23,467 nt of DNA from M55B112 sp040880545 (GTDB lineage Bacteria > Bacteroidota > Bacteroidia > Bacteroidales > GCA-2748055): the NCBI GenBank assembly GCA_040880545.1, contig JBBDIE010000105.1, forward strand, positions 1 to 23,467, written 5' to 3'. The position numbers and the translations under genes were made by a program. The notes beneath the pieces were generated by a model. It did not search any database. It saw nothing but the letters and a program-made list of their open reading frames with translations, and was not told where the DNA came from. This document shows positions 1 to 6,728 of this stretch, piece by piece (the stretch's first letter is position 1; every line of letters begins with the position of its first letter).

Positions 1-447
1 GTGGCAGCAGCCTTCTCTAATCCGGTGGGCTTCTGGTACAACTTTACCAATGCAGTGCTGATCATCCTGTTTACCTATTTTTATACGGCAGTTACCGTGA
101 ACCCAACCCAGATGGCTGAGGATATGAAGAAGAATGGAGGCTTTATTCCCGGGGTTAAACCTGGAAGAAAGACTGCGGAGTTCCTCGATTCAGTGATGTC
201 GAAGATCACCCTTCCGGGATCCTTCTTCCTTGCATTTGTGGCGATTATGCCTGCTTTTGCAATGATGTTTGGAATATCCCAGGCCTTTGCCATGTTTTTT
301 GGAGGTACATCACTGCTGATTATGGTGGGTGTGATACTCGATACGCTTCAGCAGGTTGAAAGTCACCTGTTGATGCGTCACTATGATGGCTTAATGAAAT
401 CAGGTAAGATTAAAGGACGTGCCGGTGGTACTTCCTCAGCCATCTAA
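1..447 (+). CDS. secY: Protein translocase subunit SecY, C-terminal part (cut by window start)
   Basis: SecY forms the inner-membrane channel of the Sec translocon with SecE and SecG. Only the last 148 residues are present; the frame is open from base 1, so the true start lies upstream of the window. Three hydrophobic segments are visible at about residues 12-32, 72-94 and 98-115, matching the last transmembrane helices of SecY. A cytoplasmic loop between the first two carries MKKNGGFIPGVKPGRKT, the hallmark sequence of the SecY C-terminal half. The final part, QQVESHLLMRHYDG, is the conserved C-terminal signature. The gene order that follows (map, infA, rpmJ, rpsM) is the usual spc-to-alpha operon junction and supports the call. 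The identification is secure. The GTG at base 1 is an internal codon, not a start. Confidence 0.96.
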   Translation: MAAAFSNPVGFWYNFTNAVLIILFTYFYTAVTVNPTQMAEDMKKNGGFIPGVKPGRKTAEFLDSVMSKITLPGSFFLAFVAIMPAFAMMFGISQAFAMFFGGTSLLIMVGVILDTLQQVESHLLMRHYDGLMKSGKIKGRAGGTSSAI

Positions 448-465
448 ACTGGGAATAGTTCTTTG

Positions 466-1242
466 ATGATTTATTTAAAGTCAGCGGAAGAGGTCGAATT
501 GATGCGGGAGAGTAACCTGCTGGTATCAAAAACACTGGCAGAGATCGCAAAACGCATCAGACCCGGCATTTCAACCGGTGAACTGGATGAAGTTGCAGAA
601 ACATTTATCCGTGATCATAATGCGGTACCCGGGTTCAAAGGATACCAGGGTTATCCGGCAACACTGTGTACATCTGTGAACTCACAGGTTGTTCATGGTA
701 TTCCCTCGAAAGAGATTTTCTTAAAAGAGGGAGATATTGTTTCGGTGGATTGCGGGGTGATCAGGAACGGGTTTTATGGTGATACCGCTTTTACGTTCCC
801 GGTTGGAGAGATTGCCCCGGAAGTTAAGCAACTGCTGAAGGTGACCAGGGAAAGTCTCAGTGAGGGGATCGAAAAGGCGGTAGCTGGTCTGCGTGTCGGG
901 GATATCGGTTATGCGGTTCAGCGTTATGCCGAAAGAAACGGGTATTCAGTGGTGCGGGAACTGGTCGGGCACGGACTCGGAAAACGAATGCATGAAGAAC
1001 CGGAAGTTCCCAATTACGGTAGACGAGGAACAGGTGTGAAACTGAAGAAGGGAATGGTGATCTGTATTGAGCCGATGATAAATATGGGAAAGAGACAGAT
1101 TAACCAGGGTGCAGACGGATGGACAATCAGTACCGCTGACAATAAACCATCAGCGCATTTTGAACTGGCAATTGCCGTTGATCAGGGAAAGGCAGATATT
1201 TTATCCACCTTTTCATTTATCGACGAAGTTTTAAATAACTAA
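466..1242 (+). CDS. map: Type I methionine aminopeptidase
   Basis: Removes the N-terminal methionine from nascent cytosolic proteins using a two-metal centre. The product is 258 aa, full length for the short bacterial type I family (about 250-265 aa). The five metal ligands can be placed at D95 (SVDCG), D106 (YGDTA), H169 (GHGLG), E202 (IEPM) and E233 (HFELA). H78 in VVHGIP and H176 in RMHEEP are the other active-site histidines. The preferred start is the ATG at 466; an in-frame TTG directly before it would add only one residue. It lies 18 nt after secY and 6 nt before infA, so it should be co-transcribed with the ribosomal operon, as in many bacteria with secY-map-infA order. Nothing in the sequence suggests loss of activity. 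Confidence 0.97.
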   Translation: MIYLKSAEEVELMRESNLLVSKTLAEIAKRIRPGISTGELDEVAETFIRDHNAVPGFKGYQGYPATLCTSVNSQVVHGIPSKEIFLKEGDIVSVDCGVIRNGFYGDTAFTFPVGEIAPEVKQLLKVTRESLSEGIEKAVAGLRVGDIGYAVQRYAERNGYSVVRELVGHGLGKRMHEEPEVPNYGRRGTGVKLKKGMVICIEPMINMGKRQINQGADGWTISTADNKPSAHFELAIAVDQGKADILSTFSFIDEVLNN

Positions 1243-1248
1243 AAAAAT

Positions 1249-1467
1249 ATGGCAAAACAAGCATCAATTGAACAAGATGGTGTCATAACAGAAGCATTAT
1301 CAAATGCAATGTTTCGGGTAGAGCTGGAGAACGGACACGTTATTACGGCACATATCTCAGGAAAGATGAGAATGCATTATATAAAGTTACTGCCTGGCGA
1401 CAAGGTAAAGGTTGAAATGTCACCGTACGACCTTACAAAAGGCAGAATATCATACAGATATAAATAA
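1249..1467 (+). CDS. infA: Translation initiation factor IF-1
   Basis: IF-1 binds the A site of the 30S subunit during initiation and works with IF-2 and IF-3. The 72-residue product has the expected length and consists of a single S1-like OB fold. Recognisable parts are the N-terminal KQASIEQDGVITEAL, the central FRVELENGHVITAHISGKMR, and the end SPYDLTKGRISYRYK, which is the family signature. It starts 6 nt after the map stop and is followed by rpmJ after 11 nt, so it is an internal gene of the operon. There is no classical Shine-Dalgarno sequence; an A-rich run (seven A) sits directly upstream, which fits the weak use of SD sequences in Bacteroidota. Confidence 0.98.
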   Translation: MAKQASIEQDGVITEALSNAMFRVELENGHVITAHISGKMRMHYIKLLPGDKVKVEMSPYDLTKGRISYRYK

Positions 1468-1478
1468 AGATACAGGAA

Positions 1479-1595
1479 ATGAAAGTCAGAGCATCAGTGA
1501 AAAAGCGTAGTCTCGATTGCAAAATCGTTCGCAGAAAAGGACGCTTGTATGTAATTAACAAAAAGAATCCCAAGTTCAAGCAACGTCAGGGATAA
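1479..1595 (+). CDS. rpmJ: 50S ribosomal protein L36
   Basis: L36 is the smallest large-subunit protein and binds 23S rRNA near the factor-binding region. This 38-residue gene was found by reading the gap between infA and rpsM. It starts MKVRASVKKRS, has KIVRRKGRLYVI in the middle and ends NKKNPKFKQRQG, a full-length match to the Bacteroidota L36 pattern. Zinc-binding L36 proteins have C-x2-C-x12-C-x4-H. Here only one cysteine (C14) remains and the other ligand positions are occupied by non-cysteine residues, so this is the zinc-free form. Its place between infA and rpsM is the canonical one. Confidence is high despite the short length, because sequence, length and position all agree. Confidence 0.96.
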   Translation: MKVRASVKKRSLDCKIVRRKGRLYVINKKNPKFKQRQG

Positions 1596-1624
1596 TCGTT
1601 AACTGAAAAAATTAAATTAAGAAT

Positions 1625-2002
1625 ATGGCTAGAATCGTTGGCGTAGATTTGCCGAAAAACAAAAGAGGAGAAATTGGGTTAACCTATATCTTCGGTATCG
1701 GAAGAAGTACCGCCCAGAAGGTCCTCGACGAAGCAGGTGTTGACAGGAGTATCAAGGTCCAGGACTGGAACGATGACCAGGTGAACAAGATCCGTAAGAT
1801 CATTAACGACACCTATAAGGTGGAAGGTGAGTTACGGTCATCCGTACAGATGAATATCAAGCGACTGATGGATATCGGTTCATATCGTGGTATTCGTCAT
1901 CGTATCGGGTTGCCTGTGCGCGGACAAAGTACCAAGAATAATGCCCGTACCAGGAAAGGTCGTAAAAAGACAGTTGCAAATAAAAAGAAAGCAGTTAAAT
2001 AA
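1625..2002 (+). CDS. rpsM: 30S ribosomal protein S13
   Basis: S13 sits in the head of the 30S subunit, contacts the P-site tRNA and forms bridges to the 50S subunit. The 125-residue product begins MARIVGVDLPKNKRGEIGLTY, followed by the helix-hairpin-helix region FGIGRSTAQKVL. The GSYRGIRHRIGLPVRGQ motif (about residues 86-102) is the S13 signature, and the tail is rich in Arg/Lys (ARTRKGRKKTVANKKK) for rRNA and tRNA contact. Length is normal. It lies 29 nt after rpmJ and 12 nt before rpsK, as the first gene of the classic alpha-operon block (rpsM-rpsK-rpsD-rpoA-rplQ). In other bacteria S4 represses this block; no such regulatory structure could be identified here by eye. Confidence 0.98.
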   Translation: MARIVGVDLPKNKRGEIGLTYIFGIGRSTAQKVLDEAGVDRSIKVQDWNDDQVNKIRKIINDTYKVEGELRSSVQMNIKRLMDIGSYRGIRHRIGLPVRGQSTKNNARTRKGRKKTVANKKKAVK

Positions 2003-2014
2003 GAAGAGCATAAC

Positions 2015-2404
2015 ATGGCTAAGAAGACAGGATCATCAAAAAAGCGTTCCGTTAAGATTGAACCAGTTGGAGAGGCGCATATTCACGCCTCCTTCAATAA
2101 TATTATCATATCTCTGACCAACAGTCAGGGGCAGGTGATCTCATGGGGATCGGCCGGTAAAATGGGGTTCCGCGGGTCAAAGAAAAATACTCCCTATGCC
2201 GCACAAATGGCAGCACAGGAATGTGCCAAAACTGCCTACGACCTTGGACTCAGGAAAGTGAAGGTATACGTGAAAGGACCGGGTTCGGGAAGAGAATCTG
2301 CGATCCGTACCATTCATGGTGCCGGAATTGAAGTTACAGAGATCGTCGACGTTACACCATTGCCACACAATGGTTGCCGACCGGCTAAAAGAAGAAGAGT
2401 ATAA
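2015..2404 (+). CDS. rpsK: 30S ribosomal protein S11
   Basis: S11 belongs to the 30S platform and lies near the mRNA exit and the S7/S18 neighbourhood. The 129-residue product has a lysine-rich N-terminus (KKTGSSKKRSVK), the conserved HIHASFNNIIISLTNSQGQV segment, WGSAGKMGFRGSKKNTPYAAQ, and the C-terminal signature GPGSGRESAIRTI...VTPLPHNGCRPAKRRRV. Full length and no unusual residues. It starts 12 nt after rpsM and is followed by rpsD after 21 nt. The call is secure. Confidence 0.98.
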   Translation: MAKKTGSSKKRSVKIEPVGEAHIHASFNNIIISLTNSQGQVISWGSAGKMGFRGSKKNTPYAAQMAAQECAKTAYDLGLRKVKVYVKGPGSGRESAIRTIHGAGIEVTEIVDVTPLPHNGCRPAKRRRV

Positions 2405-2425
2405 TCAAATTACAAATAGTTACAG

Positions 2426-3034
2426 ATGGCTAGATATAGAGGACCAAAAACAAAAATTGCCAGGAAATTCGGTGAAGCAATCTATGGTACCGATAAGTCT
2501 TTTGAAAAAAAGAATTATCCCCCGGGATTCCATGGCATGAACAAAAGAAGACGAAAGGCTTCCGAATATGGGATTCAGCTGAAAGAGAAGCAGAAAGCTA
2601 AATATACTTACGGAGTTCTGGAAAAACAATTCAGAAACCTTTTCGAAAGAGCTTCAGCCAGTAAAGGTATTACAGGTGAGGTCTTGTTACAGTTGCTCGA
2701 GTCACGGCTCGATAACGTAATATACCGTATCGGTATCGCCCCCTCAAGAGACGGAGCGCGCCAGTTGGTAACCCATCGTCATATAACCGTGAACGGAGAG
2801 ATCGTGAATATCCCTTCTTACATCCTTAAACCAGGTGACTTGGTGGGTGTGAGAGAAAAATCAAAATCTCTGGTAGTGATCGCTGACTCATTGGAAAGTA
2901 ACCGCGCAGGTTCTTCCAGTTGGTTGGAATGGAACGGAAACGATATGCAGGGCAAATTCCTGAATCGTCCCGAAAGAGAAGATATTCCTGAAAACATTAA
3001 GGAACAACTCATTGTTGAATTATATTCTAAATAG
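2426..3034 (+). CDS. rpsD: 30S ribosomal protein S4
   Basis: S4 is a primary 16S rRNA binding protein that starts 30S assembly; in many bacteria it is also the translational repressor of the alpha operon. The 202-residue product begins MARYRGPKTKIARKFGEAIYG and shows the motif NYPPGFHG. The S4 RNA-binding domain is at about residues 93-155, with LESRLDNVIYRIGIAPSRD, ARQLVTHRHITVNG and the loop PGDLVGVREKS. The N-terminal region lacks the cysteine cluster of zinc-binding S4, so this is the zinc-free form. It lies 21 nt after rpsK and 21 nt before rpoA. Confidence 0.98.
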   Translation: MARYRGPKTKIARKFGEAIYGTDKSFEKKNYPPGFHGMNKRRRKASEYGIQLKEKQKAKYTYGVLEKQFRNLFERASASKGITGEVLLQLLESRLDNVIYRIGIAPSRDGARQLVTHRHITVNGEIVNIPSYILKPGDLVGVREKSKSLVVIADSLESNRAGSSSWLEWNGNDMQGKFLNRPEREDIPENIKEQLIVELYSK

Positions 3035-3055
3035 AAATAATATACATATTTAATT

Positions 3056-4048
3056 ATGGCCATACTAGCATTCCAGAAACCAGATAAGGTTATTATGCTT
3101 GAAGCCGACGATAAGCGCGGCAAATTCGAGTTCCGACCCCTGGAGCAAGGTTACGGTATTACAATAGGAAACGCTCTGAGAAGAATTTTACTAGCTTCTC
3201 TGGAAGGGTTCGCCATTACCACGGTGAAAATCGAGGGTGTGGAACACGAATTCTCTACAATAACAGGTGTGATTGAAGACGTTACAGATATTGTCCTGAA
3301 CCTGAAACAGATCCGTTTTAAACAACAGATTGAGGATGTCAACGAAGAAAAAGTTGTTGTTACAATTTCAGGCCAGGACTCCTTCAAGGCAGGTGACCTG
3401 GGAAGATTTTTGAATGGATTTAAAGTTCTGAATCCTGAGTTAGTCATCTGTAATATGGAATCCGATGTGAAATTCCAGATGGAAGTTTCAGTCAATAAGG
3501 GTCGTGGTTACGTGCCCGCTGATGAAAACAAGCCTGCGGAATCTGAATTCGGACTGGTAGCGATCGATTCAATCTTTACTCCTGTGAAAAATGTAAAGTA
3601 TGAAATTGAAAACTACAGGGTTGAACAGAAGACTGACTACGAGAAGCTCGTGATCGATATCGAAACAGATGGTTCCGTTCATCCGAAAGATGCATTGAAA
3701 GAGGCTGCGAAAATTCTGATCTACCACTTCATGCTCTTCTCTGATGAGAAGATCACACTCGATGCCGATGAAGGCTTTGCAAATGAAGAGTTCGACGAAG
3801 AGGTACTGCACATGAGGCAGCTTCTGAAAGCCAAATTGGTTGACCTGGATCTATCTGTCAGAGCACTGAATTGTCTGAAGGCAGCTGAAGTGGAAACCTT
3901 GGGTGACCTGGTGAAATTCAATAAAAATGATCTGCTGAAATTCAGAAACTTCGGTAAGAAATCATTGACAGAACTTGAAGAATTATTGGCATCCATGAAC
4001 CTCAGTTTCGGTTTGGATACCAGCAAATACAAACTTGACAAGGATTAA
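3056..4048 (+). CDS. rpoA: DNA-directed RNA polymerase alpha subunit
   Basis: The alpha subunit dimerises to nucleate RNA polymerase assembly, and its C-terminal domain contacts promoter DNA and activators. The product is 330 aa, the usual length. The N-terminal dimerisation domain is clear: FEFRPLEQGYGITIGNALRRILLASL at about residues 24-49, then GVEHEFSTITGVIEDVTDIVLNLK. After a linker rich in acidic residues (about 233-250), the C-terminal domain (about 255-320) reads LLKAKLVDLDLSVRALNCLK, then TLGDLV and FRNFGKKSLTELEELL, the helix-hairpin-helix signature. It is 21 nt after rpsD and 5 nt before rplQ, so the last three genes are tightly coupled. Confidence 0.98.
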   Translation: MAILAFQKPDKVIMLEADDKRGKFEFRPLEQGYGITIGNALRRILLASLEGFAITTVKIEGVEHEFSTITGVIEDVTDIVLNLKQIRFKQQIEDVNEEKVVVTISGQDSFKAGDLGRFLNGFKVLNPELVICNMESDVKFQMEVSVNKGRGYVPADENKPAESEFGLVAIDSIFTPVKNVKYEIENYRVEQKTDYEKLVIDIETDGSVHPKDALKEAAKILIYHFMLFSDEKITLDADEGFANEEFDEEVLHMRQLLKAKLVDLDLSVRALNCLKAAEVETLGDLVKFNKNDLLKFRNFGKKSLTELEELLASMNLSFGLDTSKYKLDKD

Positions 4049-4053
4049 TTGAA

Positions 4054-4797
4054 ATGAGACATAAGAAGAAATTCAACCACCTGAGCAGAAAAAGAGGACA
4101 CAGGCATGCGATGCTGGCTAATATGGCAGCTTCTCTGATCCTGCACAAGAGAATAACAACAACCACCGCCAAGGCAAAGGCACTGAAGGTGTACTTCGAA
4201 CCGCTGATAACAAAAGCGAAAGATGATACCACCCATGCAAGGCGACAGGTTTTCAGTTATCTTCAGGATAAAGAGGCAACCAGTGAACTCTTCCGTGAAG
4301 TGGCAGCCAAAGTGGGCGACAGGCCGGGTGGATATACCAGGATCATAAAACTTGGGAACCGCCTGGGCGATAACGCCGATATGTGCATCATTGAACTGGT
4401 GGACTATAATGAGAATCTCCTCTCGGAAAAAGAATCAGCTGCAAAATCAGCCAGGAGAAGAAGGGGAGCCAAGAAAAAATCGCAGGTTACTGAAACGGAA
4501 GCTACCCCCGACAGCGTGAAAGAGACTGTTCCATCAGAAGAGATGGTTGCTGATGAACCTGTCGCTGAAGTAACCGATGCAGAAGCGGAGGTGACTGAAG
4601 TGGAGACCCAGGAGGCAGAAGTCACCGCTGAAGAGACTGAGGTTGAGGAGACTCTGGTTGAAGAGAAGGAGGATACCACAGCAACAGAAACAAAAGCCGA
4701 AGAGGATACCGAAAAAGAGGATAAACCTTCCGCCAATGCGGATTCTGATGATAAAGCAGCAGATGCTGACGAATCTGAAGAGGAGAAAAAAGCGTAA
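4054..4797 (+). CDS. rplQ: 50S ribosomal protein L17 with long acidic C-terminal tail
   Basis: L17 is a large-subunit protein located near the peptide exit tunnel. The L17 core is at residues 1-120: it starts MRHKKKFNHLSRKRGHRHAM, continues NMAASLILHKRITTTTAKAKALK, and has RPGGYTRIIKLGNRLGDNADMCIIELV. A short basic stretch follows (about 129-143, SARRRRGAKKK). Then comes a tail of about 104 residues (144-247) made almost only of E, D, T, V, A and K, in a loosely repeating pattern such as EVTEVETQEAEVTAEETEV. L17 in most bacteria has about 115-130 residues. Bacteroidota often have a moderate acidic extension, but 247 aa is long. There is no sign of a frameshift, because the reading frame stays open with coherent codon use to a TAA. 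It lies 5 nt after rpoA and is followed by a terminator. Confidence 0.97.
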   Translation: MRHKKKFNHLSRKRGHRHAMLANMAASLILHKRITTTTAKAKALKVYFEPLITKAKDDTTHARRQVFSYLQDKEATSELFREVAAKVGDRPGGYTRIIKLGNRLGDNADMCIIELVDYNENLLSEKESAAKSARRRRGAKKKSQVTETEATPDSVKETVPSEEMVADEPVAEVTDAEAEVTEVETQEAEVTAEETEVEETLVEEKEDTTATETKAEEDTEKEDKPSANADSDDKAADADESEEEKKA

Positions 4798-4831
4798 AGC
4801 TAAAAAATCCAGGGCGGAATTTGATTATACA

Positions 4832-4868
4832 GGGGGATGAGGTATCGGTTGGTGCTTTATCCCTTTTG
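4832..4868 (+). terminator. Probable intrinsic terminator after rplQ
   Basis: The left arm 4834-4844 (GGGATGAGGTA) can pair with 4853-4863 (TGCTTTATCCC), giving an 11-bp stem that includes three G-U pairs, with an 8-nt loop (4845-4852). Four T follow directly. It lies 37 nt after the rplQ stop, in a position that would end the ribosomal operon before eno. The T tract is short and the stem contains wobble pairs, so partial readthrough into eno is plausible. Confidence 0.55.
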
Positions 4869-4961
4869 TGTTTTCCTCCATCACGATCCGCCTCGCGTAT
4901 CGCTACGGAATATATGATAGATACAGATTAATTGATATATAAATATTTAAAGGAAATTATT

Positions 4962-6233
4962 ATGGGACAAATTGTTGATGTTCATGCACGTGAGATCCTC
5001 GATTCAAGAGGAAATCCAACCATCGAGGTGGAAGTTACACTGGTAAGTGGTTTTGTTGGCAGGGCGGCAGTTCCTTCAGGTGCCTCCACAGGTGAGAATG
5101 AAGCACTGGAACTTCGCGATGGAGATAAAAAAAGATATCTCGGAAAAGGGGTAACAAAAGCTGTTGATAATGTAAATAATCTGATTTCACCCGAATTATT
5201 GGGTATGGATGCACTGGACCAGGTGGGTATCGACAACAAAATGATCGCACTGGACGGTACAAAAACAAAAAGTAAGCTTGGAGCAAATGCCATACTTGGG
5301 GTCTCCCTTGCTGTGGCCAAAGCTGCTGCCATGTACCACGACATGCCGTTGTACCGGTATATTGGCGGAACAAACGCCAAACATTTGCCTGTACCGATGA
5401 TGAATATCATCAACGGGGGATCACATTCCGATGCACCCATCGCATTCCAGGAATTTATGATACGTCCCGTTGGAGCAAAAACTTTCAGGGAAGGCCTTCG
5501 TATGGGAGCAGAAGTATTTCATTCCCTGAAGAGTGTGCTGAAAGCCAGGAACCTGAGCACTGCCGTGGGTGATGAAGGTGGCTTTGCACCAAAACTGGAA
5601 GGAACCGAAGATGCTCTTGAAAGTATTCTTGAAGCAATTAAAAAGGCAGGGTACGAGCCGGGTAAAGATATTACCATTGCACTTGACTGTGCTGCATCTG
5701 AGTTTTATAGCGATGGTGTATACGATTATTCGAAATTCGAAGGGACACAGGGCGCCAAAAGAAATCGTGAGGAACAGGCTGAATATCTCGATGAACTGGT
5801 TGAAAAATACCCTATTGATTCCATTGAAGACGGAATGGACGAAAGTGATTGGGATGGATGGGTAATCCATACAGCAAAAACCGGTGGTAAGATTCAACTG
5901 GTGGGAGATGATCTCTTTGTAACTAATGTTGAATACCTGAGTAAAGGGATTGAACTGAAATGTGCCAATTCAATTCTTATTAAGGTGAACCAGATAGGCA
6001 CCCTTACCGAAACACTGAATGCCATTGAAATGGCGCATAGGGCCGGCTTCACATCGGTTACTTCGCACCGCTCAGGGGAGACCGAAGATGCCACCATAGC
6101 AGATATTGCTGTTGCAACAAACTCGGGTCAGATCAAAACCGGATCTCTGAGCCGCTCGGACCGTATTGCAAAATATAACCAGCTGCTAAGAATTGAAGAG
6201 GAACTGGGTGACCTGGCAATCTACGGATACTAA
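4962..6233 (+). CDS. eno: Enolase (phosphopyruvate hydratase)
   Basis: Interconverts 2-phosphoglycerate and phosphoenolpyruvate in glycolysis and gluconeogenesis; it is a cytosolic Mg-dependent dimer or octamer. From the ATG at 4962 the product is 423 aa, normal for the family, and starts MGQIVDVHAREILDSRGNPT. The loop SGASTGENEALELRDGDK, the acid/base region VGDEGGFAPKLEG, the metal ligand segments ALDCAAS, SIEDGMDESDWDGW and VGDDLFVTN, the catalytic lysine in ILIKVNQIGT, and the substrate loop SHRSGETEDATIADIAV are all present. SIEDGMDE replaces the commoner SIEDPLDE and appears to be a lineage feature. A TTG 30 nt further upstream is in frame but would add an AT-coded leader not seen in enolases, so the ATG is chosen. 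It is 164 nt from rplQ, with a terminator in between. Confidence 0.98.
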   Translation: MGQIVDVHAREILDSRGNPTIEVEVTLVSGFVGRAAVPSGASTGENEALELRDGDKKRYLGKGVTKAVDNVNNLISPELLGMDALDQVGIDNKMIALDGTKTKSKLGANAILGVSLAVAKAAAMYHDMPLYRYIGGTNAKHLPVPMMNIINGGSHSDAPIAFQEFMIRPVGAKTFREGLRMGAEVFHSLKSVLKARNLSTAVGDEGGFAPKLEGTEDALESILEAIKKAGYEPGKDITIALDCAASEFYSDGVYDYSKFEGTQGAKRNREEQAEYLDELVEKYPIDSIEDGMDESDWDGWVIHTAKTGGKIQLVGDDLFVTNVEYLSKGIELKCANSILIKVNQIGTLTETLNAIEMAHRAGFTSVTSHRSGETEDATIADIAVATNSGQIKTGSLSRSDRIAKYNQLLRIEEELGDLAIYGY

Positions 6234-6261
6234 GAGCAATCGCATCACATAGTTTCAGGAT

Positions 6262-6294
6262 ACCCCTGCCAGGAAACTGAGCAGGGGTTTTTTT
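6262..6294 (+). terminator. Strong intrinsic terminator after eno
   Basis: ACCCCTGC (6262-6269) pairs with GCAGGGGT (6281-6288), with an 11-nt loop, followed by an uninterrupted T run to 6294. It begins 28 nt after the eno stop. The T run continues directly into AACCACAGAG, the same sequence found again in the inverted repeat arm 60-70 nt downstream. Confidence 0.9.
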
Positions 6295-6304
6295 AACCAC
6301 AGAG
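6288..6304 (+). repeat. 17-bp direct repeat (copy 1 of TTTTTTTAACCACAGAG)
   Basis: Seven T followed by AACCACAGAG. An identical 17-mer occurs at 6359-6375 in the left arm of the large inverted repeat, and its reverse complement at 6517-6533 in the right arm. This copy overlaps the T tract of the eno terminator, which suggests the repeat sequence either supplied part of the terminator or was duplicated from it. Confidence 0.8.
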
Positions 6305-6346
6305 GAAAAGCCTGAACCGGGATGGGGCAGAGGGGACCGGTGTTCA

Positions 6347-6545
6347 TCGTTTGAGCCCTTTTTTTAACCACAGAGTTAAGGGAGTTTAAAATTATCCTGT
6401 ATCCATTTACTCAAGAGTTTAATCTAACTCCCTCCTTTTAGCACGTTAAAAAATCTCTAATCCCGACAAATGTCGGGACTCTGCCCCCTACTCTGTGCAA
6501 GCTTGCTCTCTGTGCCCTCTGTGGTTAAAAAAAGGGCTCAAACGA
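6347..6545. repeat. Perfect 29-bp inverted repeat enclosing a 141-bp spacer
   Basis: Arm 6347-6375 is the exact reverse complement of arm 6517-6545. After one mismatch (6346/6546), three more outward pairs match (6343-6345 with 6547-6549). The arms contain TTTGAGCCC, a run of seven T, and AACCACAGAG. The 141-bp spacer has no ORF of note. It carries a short GGGAGTT/AACTCCC pair (6382 region and 6427 region), the 18-bp palindrome at 6461-6478, the 10-bp palindrome GCAAGCTTGC (6497-6506), and CTCTGTG at 6491, 6508 and 6517. No clear target-site duplication flanks the arms. It could be a small non-autonomous repeat element or a long hairpin RNA/DNA structure. The structure is certain; its nature is not. 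Confidence 0.85.
6461..6478. repeat. Palindrome TCCCGACA-AA-TGTCGGGA
   Basis: Two perfect 8-bp arms separated by AA. It lies in the spacer of the 29-bp inverted repeat. Short palindromes of this TCCCGACA type are, as far as I recall, frequent between genes in Bacteroidota; a genome-wide count would show whether it is a REP-like family here. There is no T run after it, so it is not a canonical terminator. Confidence 0.6.
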
Positions 6546-6555
6546 AGAATTTCTC

Positions 6556-6618
6556 AGTACTCCAAGTACTCCAAGTACTCCAAGTACTCCAAGTACTCCA
6601 AATACTCCAAATACTTCA
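6556..6618 (+). repeat. Tandem repeat, 7 x 9 bp (AGTACTCCA)
   Basis: Five perfect copies of AGTACTCCA (6556-6600) are followed by AATACTCCA and AATACTTCA, so decay runs toward the citrate synthase side. Each unit contains the palindrome AGTACT (AATACT in the two decayed copies). The array ends 110 nt before the citrate synthase ATG, is non-coding and starts 11 nt after the right arm of the inverted repeat. Arrays of this kind can change copy number by slippage. Confidence 0.95.
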
Positions 6619-6659
6619 GGCCAATCTGTAAATAAATCGACCGGTTTCTCATCTAATTA

Positions 6660-6702
6660 TTGATATAATTGCATATATATAGTATATTGTAGGGCACTTT
6701 TG
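6660..6702 (+). promoter_or_regulatory. Possible promoter region of the citrate synthase gene
   Basis: This AT-rich stretch lies between the tandem repeat and the ATG at 6729. Two imperfect Bacteroidota-type -7 candidates can be seen: TATATTG (6683-6689, one base short of TAnnTTTG, with TTG at 6660-6662 about 20 nt upstream) and CACTTTTG (6695-6702, 7 of 8). Neither is perfect, so only the region is called. The strong terminator after eno makes a separate promoter here necessary. Confidence 0.35.
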
Positions 6703-6728
6703 CAATTAATGTTATAACGAGTAACAAA

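Noticed and set aside
151..159. Frameshift or recombination at the transketolase TPP motif (SDG instead of GDG)
   Set aside because: These are protein residue positions, not bases. The substitution sits in an otherwise complete gene and matches the Bacteroidota form of the enzyme as I recall it, so it is not treated as a defect.
3721..4041. 106-aa minus-strand ORF in rpoA
   Set aside because: Antisense to the conserved alpha C-terminal domain; composition typical of a shadow frame.
4404..4736. 110-aa serine/valine-rich ORF on the minus strand inside rplQ
   Set aside because: It is the antisense image of the acidic tail of L17 (GAA/GAG codons read as TTC/CTC), with no start context or family resemblance.
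6295..6545. Possible insertion sequence in the eno-citrate synthase gap
   Set aside because: There are inverted repeats but no transposase ORF, no target-site duplication and less than 200 bp of content, so an autonomous IS is excluded; described as a repeat element instead.
6347..6728. CRISPR array
   Set aside because: The 9-bp units are contiguous with no spacers, and the 29-bp repeats are inverted and occur only twice.
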